A DNA stretch of 64,000 nucleotides from Sporothrix humicola. Taxonomy: Eukaryota; Ascomycota; Sordariomycetes; Ophiostomatales; Ophiostomataceae. A program made the position numbers and the translations under genes. The notes under the pieces were generated by a model that was given only the letters and a program-made list of their open reading frames with translations, had not been told where the DNA came from and did no database searches. This document shows positions 47,301 to 57,902 of this stretch, in pieces. The stretch covers positions 186,001-250,000 of the forward strand of contig WNYE01000039.1 in NCBI GenBank assembly GCA_021396245.1. Reading direction: 5' to 3'. Each line of letters opens with the position of its first letter. Positions within the stretch are counted from its first letter, which is position 1.

Positions 47301-49826
47301 ATTCTTTTCTGTGCCCGTCCTTGTCTGTTGTCTTGTCGTCTTGTCGTCTCTTCTTTTGAGTTTTGCGGTCTGGTCTGGCCTGGCCACCAGGCCCTCCGTC
47401 TTCTTTATTTTCGGCGAAGGAATCTTGGCCGCACCTGGGGCCTGGCCTGGCTGGCCCTTGTAGCCGCCCTGCAGTGGCGCCTGCAACGGAAGCAATCGAT
47501 AGGCAGAGAGCCATCCGTCGTAGAAAATAAACATTTTTAAGAATTTAAGAATGGACGAGTCGTGTTCTCGTAAAGCCGTCGTCCCGGTCACATTAACGTT
47601 GACCCCAGCGCATAAAACGAGGCTGTTCAAATTGGATATTTGTTGTACAAGTACGACAAGTGCAACGTTCATATCCTGGATGTACTCCGTACTCCGTATT
47701 ACTCACCGAATAACGCAAAGAAGAACAAAAGTGCCGGATTTCCGTATGATGCATTGCTCTCAAAGGTTCAGCTCCAAATAGCAACAGGAGCGAAGTAACA
47801 AAAGAGTCAAGAGGGGCCGCCTTGGCGGCCATCTGCCATTTGGGAATACTGCAAATGTTTTCTTTTTCTTTTGTTATGAGATCGAAATGAGATAAAAAAG
47901 ATGGGGCGCATGGAAAAGGAGAACAACTGTCACTGCAAAAAGAAAAGCAAAAAAGGTGAAAGGCAGTTACAGCGTGGGTTCAACTAAGCCAGCCCAGGTC
48001 AAGGCAGTGTGCAAAGGGGAAATGAGATCAAGAAGTGGTAGGCAGAATGGGCCTCTCGGCAGAGCTTCAAAGAAACGGAAGGAGACAACACCAGAACACG
48101 AACAAGAAAGCAGCACGGCAACAAGGTTCGAGCGCCCAGTGCGGCGTGATTGGTCCGGTGGTGGGGTTGCTGGAAGGTCCGACCCCTGCCAATTTCGCTG
48201 GTTGCGAAGGTGCACGGATACGCAATACGGCGGAGGATATCGTCCTCAGCTTTCTTTGAAAGGCAAGAGCGAAGGAGAGACCGAGCTGCGAAATGGTCAG
48301 GTGCGAGAAACGGAGGGTTGTTCTTTCTTTATTCGGTATGCAACCGTTCACTCTGTGCATCGTACTTTCTGTAAACAGATATTGTAGTTGACATGCAGTG
48401 AAGAAAAGGGAAAGAGACAATGCAGATCTCTTTCCAAAAACAGAATCCAGGCACACAACGGCCACCAGGAACAGCAAAAAGGCAATAAAGAATCATAAAG
48501 CAAACAAACTCAATAAAAATAAACGACAGACAAAGGGCAGGAGAAACTGACTCCCAAATTCAGTAACCCAGGAACCAGTGAAAGAAAAAAAAGTTCGTTA
48601 TGTTTCTAAAAGAAGGAACGACCCAAACCGTTTTCATTGATAGGAGGGAAGGAGGTAAAAGAGGGAAAGAGCAAAGGGCCCGGGAGCCGCGCGCTTTCCT
48701 GCGCTAATACCGATTAGGAGGGAAGGAAGGGCCCTAACACCTTCTTTTTTCCTTCTCTCCTGGCGCCGGCGTGGTTTCTGGCGGCTGTTTGTTTTTGGTG
48801 CCCTTTCGCGATTTTGGGGTTGGTCCCCTTTTTGTTCCCCTTTTCCCCTTTTTCTTTCTTCTCCTTTCAAGTCCAGCCAACCAACAGCCATCAACACAAC
48901 AAACGACAAACGGACACTAGCACCGTTTACGGCGAATGGCCAACCGTTTTCGTTCGATGGTTTGCCATTGGACCCCAATAACCCAGACGACACGAAGTCA
49001 ACAAACGCCTCCCAGCCAAACTAACCCAGATGTGCAGTCATCATTTCGTCTTTTTCTCTCGTTTTGCTCGCTGGAAAACGTTGAAAGGACCCAAGACATC
49101 TTTAGGCAAGTCCCGAAACTAGGCGCTGGCGCAGAAAGGACCCTCAAAAAGACACACGAAGAAGGTGGACCAGTGGAGAGAGAGAGAGAAAGGGGAAAAG
49201 AAGCGAAGAGAAAAAACAGTGGAATGCGGCAATGCAAGACAAAAAACGGTCGAGCTACAACTGACACTGGGCATGAAGTGGCGCTCTGGACGAAAAACAG
49301 CTACGAAAAAAAAAAAAGAAAAGACGGGAGGTCTGAGTGTCCTTGCAATTTCAGCACGCGGGATATCTGAGAACACGAGAATCGAAAATAGGCACGAAAA
49401 AGCAAGCAGAACGACCACCTGGAAAAGGAGGCAAGAAAGCACACCGAAAAAGTAAAGAAACAAGAAGAAAAAATCATGCAGAAGTGCAGAAAACGTCTGC
49501 CAAAGACAAGACGGTCTGGTTTCACGACAGCTGGAGAAACCGCCGCAGCACAGCAGGACCGCTTTAAACTCCGCTGACCGTTGCCAACGTTATGCGCTGG
49601 CAGGCGACTTCAACGACATGCTGTCTTACATTTAGACTTTTAGGGGCGCTTCCAGGTGCCATGAGATGTCTACCAACCCCCGTTTTGGCACCTCCGTTGT
49701 CTCCGTCGTCGTGCATTGCATCTTTTGGAGACGTTCTCCCTTACAGCGTTTGTTGACGATGCCGACAAAGTCCACACTGTCGTGATTGTCGTCAGCGTCT
49801 CTGCAGCTCAGATATCAGCTCACAAC
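44346..49826. other. Gene-poor region, part 3, with the TACTCCGTA cluster
   Basis: No supported gene. Six copies of the 9-mer TACTCCGTA/TACGGAGTA lie between 44687 and 47698. 46380-46560 is strongly AT-rich. The longest frame (44544-45149, plus, opening at a TTG rather than an ATG) contains two of these motifs and is not credible as a gene. Confidence 0.5.
44687..47698. repeat. Cluster of the 9-mer TACTCCGTA / TACGGAGTA
   Basis: Exact copies at 44687-44695 (minus form), 44960-44968, 45042-45050, 46658-46666, 47683-47691 and 47690-47698 (the last two overlap by two bases). Further single copies lie at 31746-31754 and 61825-61833. The word has palindromic ends (TAC...GTA). Confidence 0.85.
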
Positions 49827-50015
49827 TCACAACAGACGTCGTAGCTGCGGCCGCTTGCCTTGCTCACCGCTACCTTGTCGATCGAGCCCGATCCGAATGC
49901 CACGATGCATCTCTGGTTTCTCGATAACGCCAAAAAGTTTAACATACAAAATTCCGATAGCGAGAAAAGCCACCCGAAGCCACCAGCGCCTCCCATCCCG
50001 CCCTTTGTCTTCCAC
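49827..50015 (-). CDS. Possible 62-aa membrane microprotein (very uncertain)
   Basis: An ATG-started frame of 62 codons whose translation begins MEDKGRDGRRWWLRVAF. It has one convincing hydrophobic segment at about residues 12-31 flanked by basic residues, then a basic tail. It is listed because it is the only short frame in the 21.8-kb gene-poor region with a plausible protein-like plan (acidic/basic head, one membrane helix, basic tail). I do not recognise a family and chance is a serious alternative; overlapping frames of similar length exist on both strands. Confidence 0.15.
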   Translation of the reverse strand: MEDKGRDGRRWWLRVAFLAIGILYVKLFGVIEKPEMHRGIRIGLDRQGSGEQGKRPQLRRLL

Positions 50016-51386
50016 TCACGCTGCCAGCTGAGCTGCACGTTGCCGGCGGTCACTGTGAGTTGGTGGAAGGCTATGTGATTTTTTCTTTTCTTTTCTTTCT
50101 TTCTCTCGGCCTTTCTTTTCGTCTATTCTGCTGTTGTTTTCTCTGTGAATTGTCTGCTTTTCTTTTTATATCTTTCTTTGTGACCAATCCGGACAGTTGG
50201 GCCTTCCGAAAGCCACAGCCAACACGAGGTCATATCTCATGATATACTGTGCACTGCCAGCCTTCTGTCAAAGAATACGGCTGCTGTGCAACAGAACAAT
50301 GTTCGTGCATGGCTACGTGCATATTGTCATGACTTGCACAAGAGCTTCCTGGCCGGATTCCGTCAAGACGGCCGACTGCCTAACAAAGAAAACGGCCAGC
50401 CCGTCAAAGAGACGTCAAGACGGAGAGTTCTCCGGTCATTGTGGTGTGGACAAGGGTCCCAGGTGTGTGTGCCTGGGAAGGCTGTCTTGTTCTTTGATTC
50501 TTTGAGCCTTTCACTCTTTGAGGGCTGCTGTTCTTTGATGCCGCTGATTTATTGATTTTTGTGCCTTGATTTCTTGCACGTTTATTGACTTTATTCCTGC
50601 TTTTCTTTCACCTTTCTTGTCCTCCGTTCTGCACGCCCGGCACCGTGGACCTCAACAACACACCCTTGTCGCCGAGCCAGCTTCAATGGGGTCCATGACC
50701 AGGAGAGCCCACTGGCCCCCTGCTCATCTGTTCTGTTGTGGCCACCCACCCATGCTCCCATCTCAACCTCTCTTTACACAGTACACCCCCCTCCCCTGTC
50801 TCACGCCCCACATCCATCATGGCCCTCCTGTTCGGCGGCCAGGCCACAACAACCTCGCAGGTCCACCCACCACCACTTACACACTTTTGCACTGCACGCA
50901 ACACAGACCACATCGACCCTCTTGGGCCTTTGTGTGTGCCTTTCTTTCTTTGCTGGGCAGTCCATGATGCCTTTCTCATGCTAGCCCTCTCCGTCGTCTC
51001 TCCACCCATCTTCGCCTCTCCCGCTACCCTTCCCTACCCTCCTTCCCGTGGCGGCGATCGAGTATATGAACGGCCGCTTCCCCCGGTCTCATGGCATCTT
51101 GATTTTCTCTTTCCTTTCTCTTCATCCCCTCGTGCCACCTTCAGTCAAGCATTGGTGTTCGATCTCGGCCTCTTTTCTTTTCTTTCTTCTTAATTCTTTT
51201 CTCGGTTGTCAAAGTCATTCGCTTCTTTGCTTCCACCTCTCGTTTTATATTTGCTATTTCGGTTCTTGATCTTGATCAGTCCACCCACACTCGCTACAAC
51301 AACTTACAAAACATCTTGCATATTTGCACCTTTATCAACCGTTATCTACCTAATCACCAAGTATTATCCGCACCTGGGCTTTCAAC
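50016..51386. other. Promoter and leader region of the GPI wall protein
   Basis: T/C-rich DNA, no gene. A TTATAT element at 51245-51250 lies about 137 bp before the ATG and a TATATGA near 51062-51068 is a second candidate. The final 100 bp are A/C/T-rich and look like a 5' leader. Confidence 0.5.
51245..51250 (+). promoter_or_regulatory. Probable TATA element of the GPI wall-protein gene
   Basis: TTATAT inside TTTTATATTT, about 137 bp upstream of the start. The spacing is similar to the TATA-like site of the CFEM gene in this window. Confidence 0.35.
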
Positions 51387-54300
51387 ATGAAGTCCGTCGC
51401 TATCCTGTCCCTCGCCGCTAGCGCGAGCGCGACTTTCGTATGTTTACACCCGTCTTTTTTTGATTTTCTTTGATTTTATCTTGTGATCATCTCGACTAAC
51501 ATCACAGAACCTCTTCCCCTTCAACCCGAAGGACTGCCGTGACAAGTGCACGAACCCCCAGCGCACTGGTTTCCACTTCGGCGATCTCGGCCACGGTGGC
51601 TTCTCCCACTACAATGACTTCAACTGGAACGGCTTCAGCTGCAACTCCGGCAACAGCAAGCGGTCTCGCGTCGACCGCCGCACCGGCTCCGGCTCCAACT
51701 ACATTGGCGGTGTCTGCCACTCGACTCCCTCCAAGTGCCCGTCGTTCGACGTCATCGGCAGCAGCAAGGTCCCCGGCTTCTCCGTGACCGAGGTCCACAT
51801 CTCGACCGAGTTCGACTGCAACCTCGACTTCCACTACAAGATGCCCGACGGCTCGACCTGCAAGCAGACCCACGCCTGCTCCAAGAAGGGCACCGTCATC
51901 AAGAACGACAAGTGCGGTGGCGCCAAGGCCTGCACGGTCGTCTACCCCAGCCAGACCAAGAAGCCGCACACCACTTGCAGCATCAGCATCTCGACCATCT
52001 CCTTCGGCTGCACGACGACCACTCCCGGCGGCGGCTCCAGCTCTGTCCCCAGCTCTGCTCCCTCGTCGGCCCCGTCGTCGGTTCCCAGCCAGGGTGTGAG
52101 CTCTGCCCCCAGCAGCGCTCCCTCGTCGCCTGCTGCCAGCAGCTCCGCTCCTTCGTCGGCTCCTTCCTCGCCGGCCGCCAGCTCTGCTCCCTCGTCGCCT
52201 GCCGCCAGCTCGACCCCCTGCGAGTCTGACTCGAGCGCTGCTCCCTCTTCGCCCGCTGCCAGCAGCTCCGCTCCTTCGTCGGCTCCTTCCTCGCCGGCTG
52301 CCAGCTCGACCCCTTGCGAGTCGGACTCGAGCGCTGCTCCTTCGTCGCCCGCTTCTTCGCCTGCTGCCAGCAGCTCGGCTCCCTCGTCGGCACCCTCGTC
52401 GCCCGCTGCCTCGTCCACTCCCTGTGAGTCGGAGTCGAGCGCTGCTCCTTCGTCGCCTGCTGCCAGCAGCTCTGCTCCTTCCAGCGCTCCCAGCTCTGCA
52501 CCCTCAGGCTCTGCCTCCAGCAGCGTCGGTGCTTCGTCTGCTCCCTCTTCGCCTGCTGCTTCTTCCACTCCCTGCGAGTCGGACTCCAGCAGCGTTGCCC
52601 CCTCGAGCTCTCCCTCGTCGGGCCCTTCGGGCTCGGTCTCGTCTGTCCCCAGCTCTGGCCCCAGCGGCTCTGCCTCCAGCTCTGTCCCCGCTGGCCCCAG
52701 CTCGTCCCCTTGCGAGTCGGGCAGCTCCAGCGTTGCTCCTTCGTCGGTCCCCTCTTCGGGTCCTTCGGGCTCGGCCTCCGTTTCGTCGGTTCCCAGCTCC
52801 GGCCCCTCTGGCTCGGTTGGTCCCTCGGGCTCTAGCTCTGCTCCCTCGTCTGGCCCCTCGGGCTCTGCCTCCAGCTCCGTTCCCTGCGAGTCTGGCAGCT
52901 CCAGCGTCGCTCCCTCGTCGGCTCCCTCGTCGGGTCCTTCGGGCTCTGCCTCCGTCTCTTCGGTCCCCAGCTCTGGCCCCAGCGGCTCGGTCGGTCCCTC
53001 GGGCCCTAGCTCTGCTCCCTCGTCGGGTCCCTCCGGCTCTGCTTCCAGCTCGGTTCCCTGCGAGTCTGAGAGCTCTAGCGTCGCTCCTTCGTCGGTCCCC
53101 TCGTCTGGCCCCTCGGGCTCTGCCTCCGTTTCGTCGGTCCCTAGCTCTGGTCCTTCGGGCTCGGCTTCCGTCTCGTCGGTCCCCAGCTCTGGCCCCAGCG
53201 GCTCGGTTGGTCCCTCGGGTTCCAGCTCTGCTCCCTCGTCTGGCCCCTCGGGCTCTGCCTCCGTCTCGTCTGTCCCCAGCTCTGGCCCCAGCGGCTCGGT
53301 TGGTCCCTCGGGCTCCAGCTCTGCTCCTTCCTCGGGTCCTTCGGGCTCTACTGGCCCCAGCGGCTCTGCCTCTGCCTCGGTGTCTGTCCCCAGCTCTGGC
53401 CCCTCTGGCTCCGTTGGCCCCTCGGGCTCCAGCTCTGCTCCCTCTTCGGGCCCCTCCGGCTCGACTGGTCCCTCTGGCTCGGCCTCTGCCTCTGTCTCGG
53501 TCCCCAGCTCTGGTCCCTCGGGCTCCGTCGGTCCTTCCGGCTCTGTTGGCCCCTCCGGCTCTGTCGGCCCCAGCGGCTCTGTTGGTCCTTCCGGTTCCGC
53601 TTCTGCTTCCGTCTCGGTCCCCAGCTCTGGTCCCAGCGGCTCTGTCGGTCCTTCCGGCTCTGTTGGCCCCTCCGGCTCTGTCGGCCCCAGCGGCTCTGTT
53701 GGTCCTAGCGGCTCTGCTTCTGCCTCTGTCTCTGTCCCCAGCTCTGGCCCCAGCGGCGGTGCCTCGTCCAGCGTCGGCCCCATCCAGTCGTCGTCTCAGG
53801 AGATGACCACCTCCACCATCTTCTCGACCACCACCTCGACCATCACTGACTGCGCCGCCACCGTTACTGACTGCCCGGCTCACTCCACCCACGTCACCAC
53901 CATTGTCATTGCTGTCTCCACCACTGTCTGCCCCGTCACCGCCACTGAGGGCACCAAGACCACCCCCAAGCCTACTGGCCAGCCCACTGGCACTGGTAAG
54001 CCCAACGGCCCCGGCGGTCCCGAGACTGTCTACACCACTATTCACACCACCTACACCACTGTCGTGCCCTGCACCGACTCCAACGGCAACACCATCCCCG
54101 GCTCGTCCACCTCGACTGTCATCACCACCGTCACTGAGGTTCCCTGCACGACCGGCCCTGCTGGCGTCGTCATCCCCGTCACCACCGTCACTGTTCCCCA
54201 GCCCACTGCCTCCACCCCTGCTGGCGGCAACGGCTCCAACGGCGGCTCTGGCAACGGTAACGGCTCGGGCAACGGCAACGGCAACGGCTCGGGCTCCAAC

Positions 54301-54522
54301 GGCGGCTCTGGCTGCACTGGTGAGGGCTGCGGCAACGGCAGCGGTTCCAACACCACTCCCCCCTACCCCACCAACGGTGGCTCTGGCTCCGGCTCGTCGA
54401 CTGCCACTGGCACCGGCGCTGTCAAGCCTACCTCGACGTTCGTCACTGTCAACGCCGGCGGCCGCACTCAGGCCTACGGTCTGGCTGGTGTCGCCGTCAT
54501 GGCTCTGCTGGCTCTCTTCTAA
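51387..54522 (+). CDS. GPI-anchored Cys/Ser/Pro/Gly-rich wall protein with collagen-like triplets (2 exons)
   Basis: Exon 1 is 51387-51437 and exon 2 is 51508-54522 (70-nt intron, GTATGT ... ATCACAG); 1021 aa. The signal peptide is MKSVAILSLAASASA. Residues 18-190 form a Cys-rich domain with 12 cysteines, rich in Phe/His/Asn at its start. From about 190 to 775 there are Ser/Pro/Ala repeats (APSSPAASS, TPCESDSS) that change into Gly/Pro/Ser repeats (SSGPSGSV). Two blocks of ten uninterrupted Gly-x-y triplets are encoded at 53512-53601 and 53629-53718. The C-terminal part has Thr/Val/Cys motifs common in wall proteins (TTVVPC, STVITTVTEVPC), a Gly/Asn/Ser linker and a hydrophobic end (AYGLAGVAVMALLALF) for GPI attachment. 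Expected at the cell surface, heavily O-glycosylated. The plan recalls the Metarhizium MCL1 coat protein; homology was not tested. Confidence 0.93.
53512..53745 (+). repeat. 117-bp tandem duplication inside the wall-protein gene
   Basis: 53512-53628 and 53629-53745 are two in-frame copies. Each encodes ten Gly-x-y triplets plus a nine-residue Ser/Ala/Val/Pro spacer. They differ mainly at synonymous Ser and Val positions, including TCN-to-AGC swaps. Confidence 0.9.
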
Positions 54523-55796
54523 GTGTTTTGAGTTGAAACACTTTTGAAAGATAATGAAGCCTGACCTTTCATTAACTTTTCCTATTTTTTTCTTTTCTTT
54601 TTCTTCTTTAATGTCAAAATGTACTAGACAACATTTCATGTACAATTAATACCACCTTTGTTCCCTTTTTTCAAACCTCTCGAACAAAAAAAATCATTTC
54701 GGATTTTTTTTTGCATTTCTGTCTTGTCTGCTTTGTGTTTTCCTTTTTTTTTTTTCAGTGTCTTTTTCGGTGACTGTCTATGCTTGGTGATATTCTTTTA
54801 AGTTGTCGCCAACATTGACTGAACCATGCAAAACTTCTAAAATTTCCTTTCTTACGATCCTTTTACGAACGGCATTTACATACACAAGGTGGTCTTGGGC
54901 TTTTATATTTTTGTCACACTATTATTCTACTATTTATTTTCTTCTTTTCACTTCTCTTCTACATCATCATCACTCATCTACTCTTCTCATGTCTTTCCTC
55001 GGTTTGTTGTTCATCCCCCCTTTTCTTTTTTGTTTTCCTAATTCTTCTGCATGGCCTTTTTCTCTCTTCTTTCTCTTTACTCAATGATCTTGACGATTCT
55101 ACGATTCTACAGGGCATTGAGCTGGGGAAAAGGGAAAATGGACAGAAAGTTGTCATCAAGGATCTGGTCTTGGAAACAAAAAACATCCCCACAACACATC
55201 ACTTTATCTCTCACCGACCGTTTTGAAACGAGTCGCTTTTTACAACATCTTGCAAAAGACATTGGACCCCCTGGCGGAGGCAAAAAACCCTTACTTCGCT
55301 TCGCCCCTAGATTAATAGTTAATGTATATAGACCAGACCACCCTTTTTGAAAGGAAAATAAAAAAAAAAAGTTGAAAAAATTGAGCGCGCACAACTTGCA
55401 GCTTGTGACTTGTAAACTCTGTACGACGTAGCTATTGGCATGGCAAGGCTGAGTGAGGCACGTGCCTTTCAGTCCGAAATTTTTTAGCGCGTTGTGGTGT
55501 TCCCGCAGTGCTGTGTGACACTAAGTTTGAACCTCACTCAACCTCAAAAAGATACATCACCCACTACACATCACAGTCTGACAGTTAATCTTCTTCTCCG
55601 TGTCTCTATCAACAACCAAAAACGAAGACGCATCTCAATTGATTCATTTAGCGGCACCTGTCTTCTGATATTCGACTGGTCTCCATTCTCTCGTACTGGG
55701 ATGGTATGAGGGTGTGAGAGAGAGGAAGCCACATTTCACCAATTGCGATGAGATAAACCGAGAGAAGGACGCAAACACACACAACACACATCTACA
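54523..55796. other. Spacer between the wall-protein gene and MTG1
   Basis: About 1.27 kb. The first 400 bp are T-rich 3' UTR and flank; the last 300 bp should be the MTG1 promoter and leader. No gene seen. Confidence 0.6.
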
Positions 55797-57329
55797 ATGG
55801 CAGCCTCATTACGAATATCGACTGTGAGAGGCTTGGCATCATGGCGGCAGACATGCCCACGAGCGGTATACACCGGCTTGGTTAGGCCAAGTCAGAACTT
55901 CACAGCCTCCACTCAGCCATTACGATGCTTCTCATCCTCATATGGGCCAAGACGGTCCAAGAATGACGCCTCGTCTGCAAAAAGGGATACATCTACACCA
56001 CTGCCACCCACACTCTTCCCAGACTTTAAGCCGCGCACCACCTACGAGGCCTCGACGGGCATCCCAAAGTCGTATTTTATCGGCCACCACCGCGCCGCGC
56101 TCGACAATATGCGCAAGATCCTGTCGACCGTCGGCCTCGTCATTGAGTGCCGCGACATGCGCGTGCCTCTCACAGCGTGGAACCCGCTGCTGGAGTCGTC
56201 GCTGATGGGCACGGGCGTGTTTACGGAGAGCGACGCTGCTGGTGCTGCTGTAGGAGGGGGCGGCAAGGGTGTGCACAGCAGGAGTCTGCCGGGCCTTTCG
56301 GGGCCGATTCGTGCGGCAGGCCGTGCTCAGCTTCCGTCGGGCACGACGGGACGCTCGCGGATTGTCGTCTACACGAAGCGCGATTTAGTACTGGACAGGG
56401 TAGGAGAGGCAAATTCGCTGTCACCCTCCCATGCGGACCTCCAGCGACTGATCGACTTTCACGGCAAAGGCGCCGATACCGTCCTTTTTCTGGGTTCCGA
56501 GACAAAGGACACCAAAGACGCGGCGTCCGCCAAGAAGGCGCGCAAGGAAGCTGCCAAACTGGTCACCGCCGTCCGCGAGGCCGCCAAACGGCACGGCGAG
56601 CAGTCTTTGACGGGGCTGCGTGCTCTGGTCGTGGGCATGCCCAACGCCGGCAAGTCGACCCTCTTGAACCGACTCCGCGCCGCGGGCATGGTCGACGCCA
56701 GCCGGCGGTCCAAGGCTGCCGCCACGGGCGCCCAGCCCGGTGTCACGCGCAAGCTCGGCACGCCCGTGCGTGTGCTCGACGACGAGGCCGAGACGAACCC
56801 AGACCTCAAGGGCAACGGCGGCGGCGTCCTGGTCGTGGACACGCCCGGCGTGTTTGTCCCGTATGTGGCCGACCCGGAAGCGATGCTCAAGCTCGCGCTC
56901 GTCGGCTGCGTCCGTGAAGGACTCGTGCCGGCCGTCGCCCTGGCGGACTACCTGCTGTTCCAGCTCAACAAACGTGATCCAACGCTGTACACGACAATGT
57001 TCAACATGGACGCCCCCACCGAGGATATCCTGGCGCTGCTCGACACGGTCGCCCGCCGGACCGGAAAACTGGGCCCTCGTGGCGTGCCCTCCCACGAAGC
57101 CGCCGCCCAGTACCTCATCACGGCCTGGCGGCGCGGCAAGCTGGGCTATTTCTGCCTCGACGACCTGGACGCCGAGTCCCTGGCCAAAGCGCACGAGTCG
57201 GCGCGGCAGGGCCCGCCGCTGTCGATGAACCAGGCGCGGAAGCAGGAGAAGGAGCGGCGCAAGGCGCGGCAGGCGGCGCGGCACAACGGCGACATTTTGG
57301 CGCCTGCTGGTGGTGCGACGATTGCGTAA
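55797..57329 (+). CDS. MTG1: Mitochondrial ribosome-assembly GTPase Mtg1
   Basis: A 510-aa single-exon protein of the YlqF/YawG circularly permuted GTPase family, needed for large-subunit assembly of the mitochondrial ribosome. The N-terminal ~60 residues are rich in Arg/Ser/Thr with few acids, like a mitochondrial presequence. The permuted order is visible: ECRDMRVPLTAWNP near 120, G4 YTKRDL at 192-197, then G1 GMPNAGKST at 280-288 and G3 DTPG at 348-351. The conserved block IPKSYFIGHHRAALDNMRK near 88 is typical of Mtg1. Ala/Gly-rich insertions separate the motifs around 145-180. The tail is Lys/Arg/Gln-rich (QARKQEKERRKARQAARHNG). It converges with the PHD gene, whose stop lies 573 bp away. 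Confidence 0.95.
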   Translation: MAASLRISTVRGLASWRQTCPRAVYTGLVRPSQNFTASTQPLRCFSSSYGPRRSKNDASSAKRDTSTPLPPTLFPDFKPRTTYEASTGIPKSYFIGHHRAALDNMRKILSTVGLVIECRDMRVPLTAWNPLLESSLMGTGVFTESDAAGAAVGGGGKGVHSRSLPGLSGPIRAAGRAQLPSGTTGRSRIVVYTKRDLVLDRVGEANSLSPSHADLQRLIDFHGKGADTVLFLGSETKDTKDAASAKKARKEAAKLVTAVREAAKRHGEQSLTGLRALVVGMPNAGKSTLLNRLRAAGMVDASRRSKAAATGAQPGVTRKLGTPVRVLDDEAETNPDLKGNGGGVLVVDTPGVFVPYVADPEAMLKLALVGCVREGLVPAVALADYLLFQLNKRDPTLYTTMFNMDAPTEDILALLDTVARRTGKLGPRGVPSHEAAAQYLITAWRRGKLGYFCLDDLDAESLAKAHESARQGPPLSMNQARKQEKERRKARQAARHNGDILAPAGGATIA

Positions 57330-57902
57330 GGGCGTGGCCTTTCAGTCTGAAATGTACATACACACTATATACGATACCATATTCACTCTACACAATGTAC
57401 GCAAGTATATCACAAAATGGCAAGCGAAGACAAGCCGGAGAGACAGAGAATCAACTCATTATATTGATAAACACAAGCAAAATGTCACGAGGCAATGACT
57501 CAAGACTAAAACGTAGACATACACTGTGGTAAAAGAACCATCAAATCCTATACAAGATAATCCAAACGCCAGAATCCAGGATGGCAGCTGCAATGCTCAT
57601 GGGCCAACAAACCATCCAAACAAAGATATAGATATAGATAAAAGACAAAAGAAAAGTAAGTAAACGCCGTGTAACGTGTAACCGCCATGGTCTCCAGCTG
57701 GGAGAGAAAAGTAGTGGAAAATATAAAAGAAAAGAAGTGAAGAAAAAAAAGAAGAATGGAAGAAAAGAAAAATAGAAACAAAGAGCCTCTCCATGGGTAT
57801 TCTTAAAGGCCATACTGTTATGTTGTAAACGCCGCACCGAATTAACCAAGCCCTGGATAACAAGAAGACGAGAAAGGAAAAGTACAGAGTCGAGCACACC
57901 GC
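57330..57902. other. Convergent 3' spacer between MTG1 and the PHD gene
   Basis: 573 bp of AT-rich DNA holding both 3' UTRs. Open frames here are T- or A-run artefacts. Confidence 0.7.

Noticed and set aside
51942..54645. Very long minus-strand open frames (613 and 713 codons) and a 460-codon shifted plus frame through the wall-protein gene
   Set aside because: They are shadows of the Ser/Pro/Gly repeat: the biased codons rarely give stops in other frames. The translations are pure repeat (GPTEPEGP, RAGGDRAG types) with no N-terminus, intron signals or promoter.
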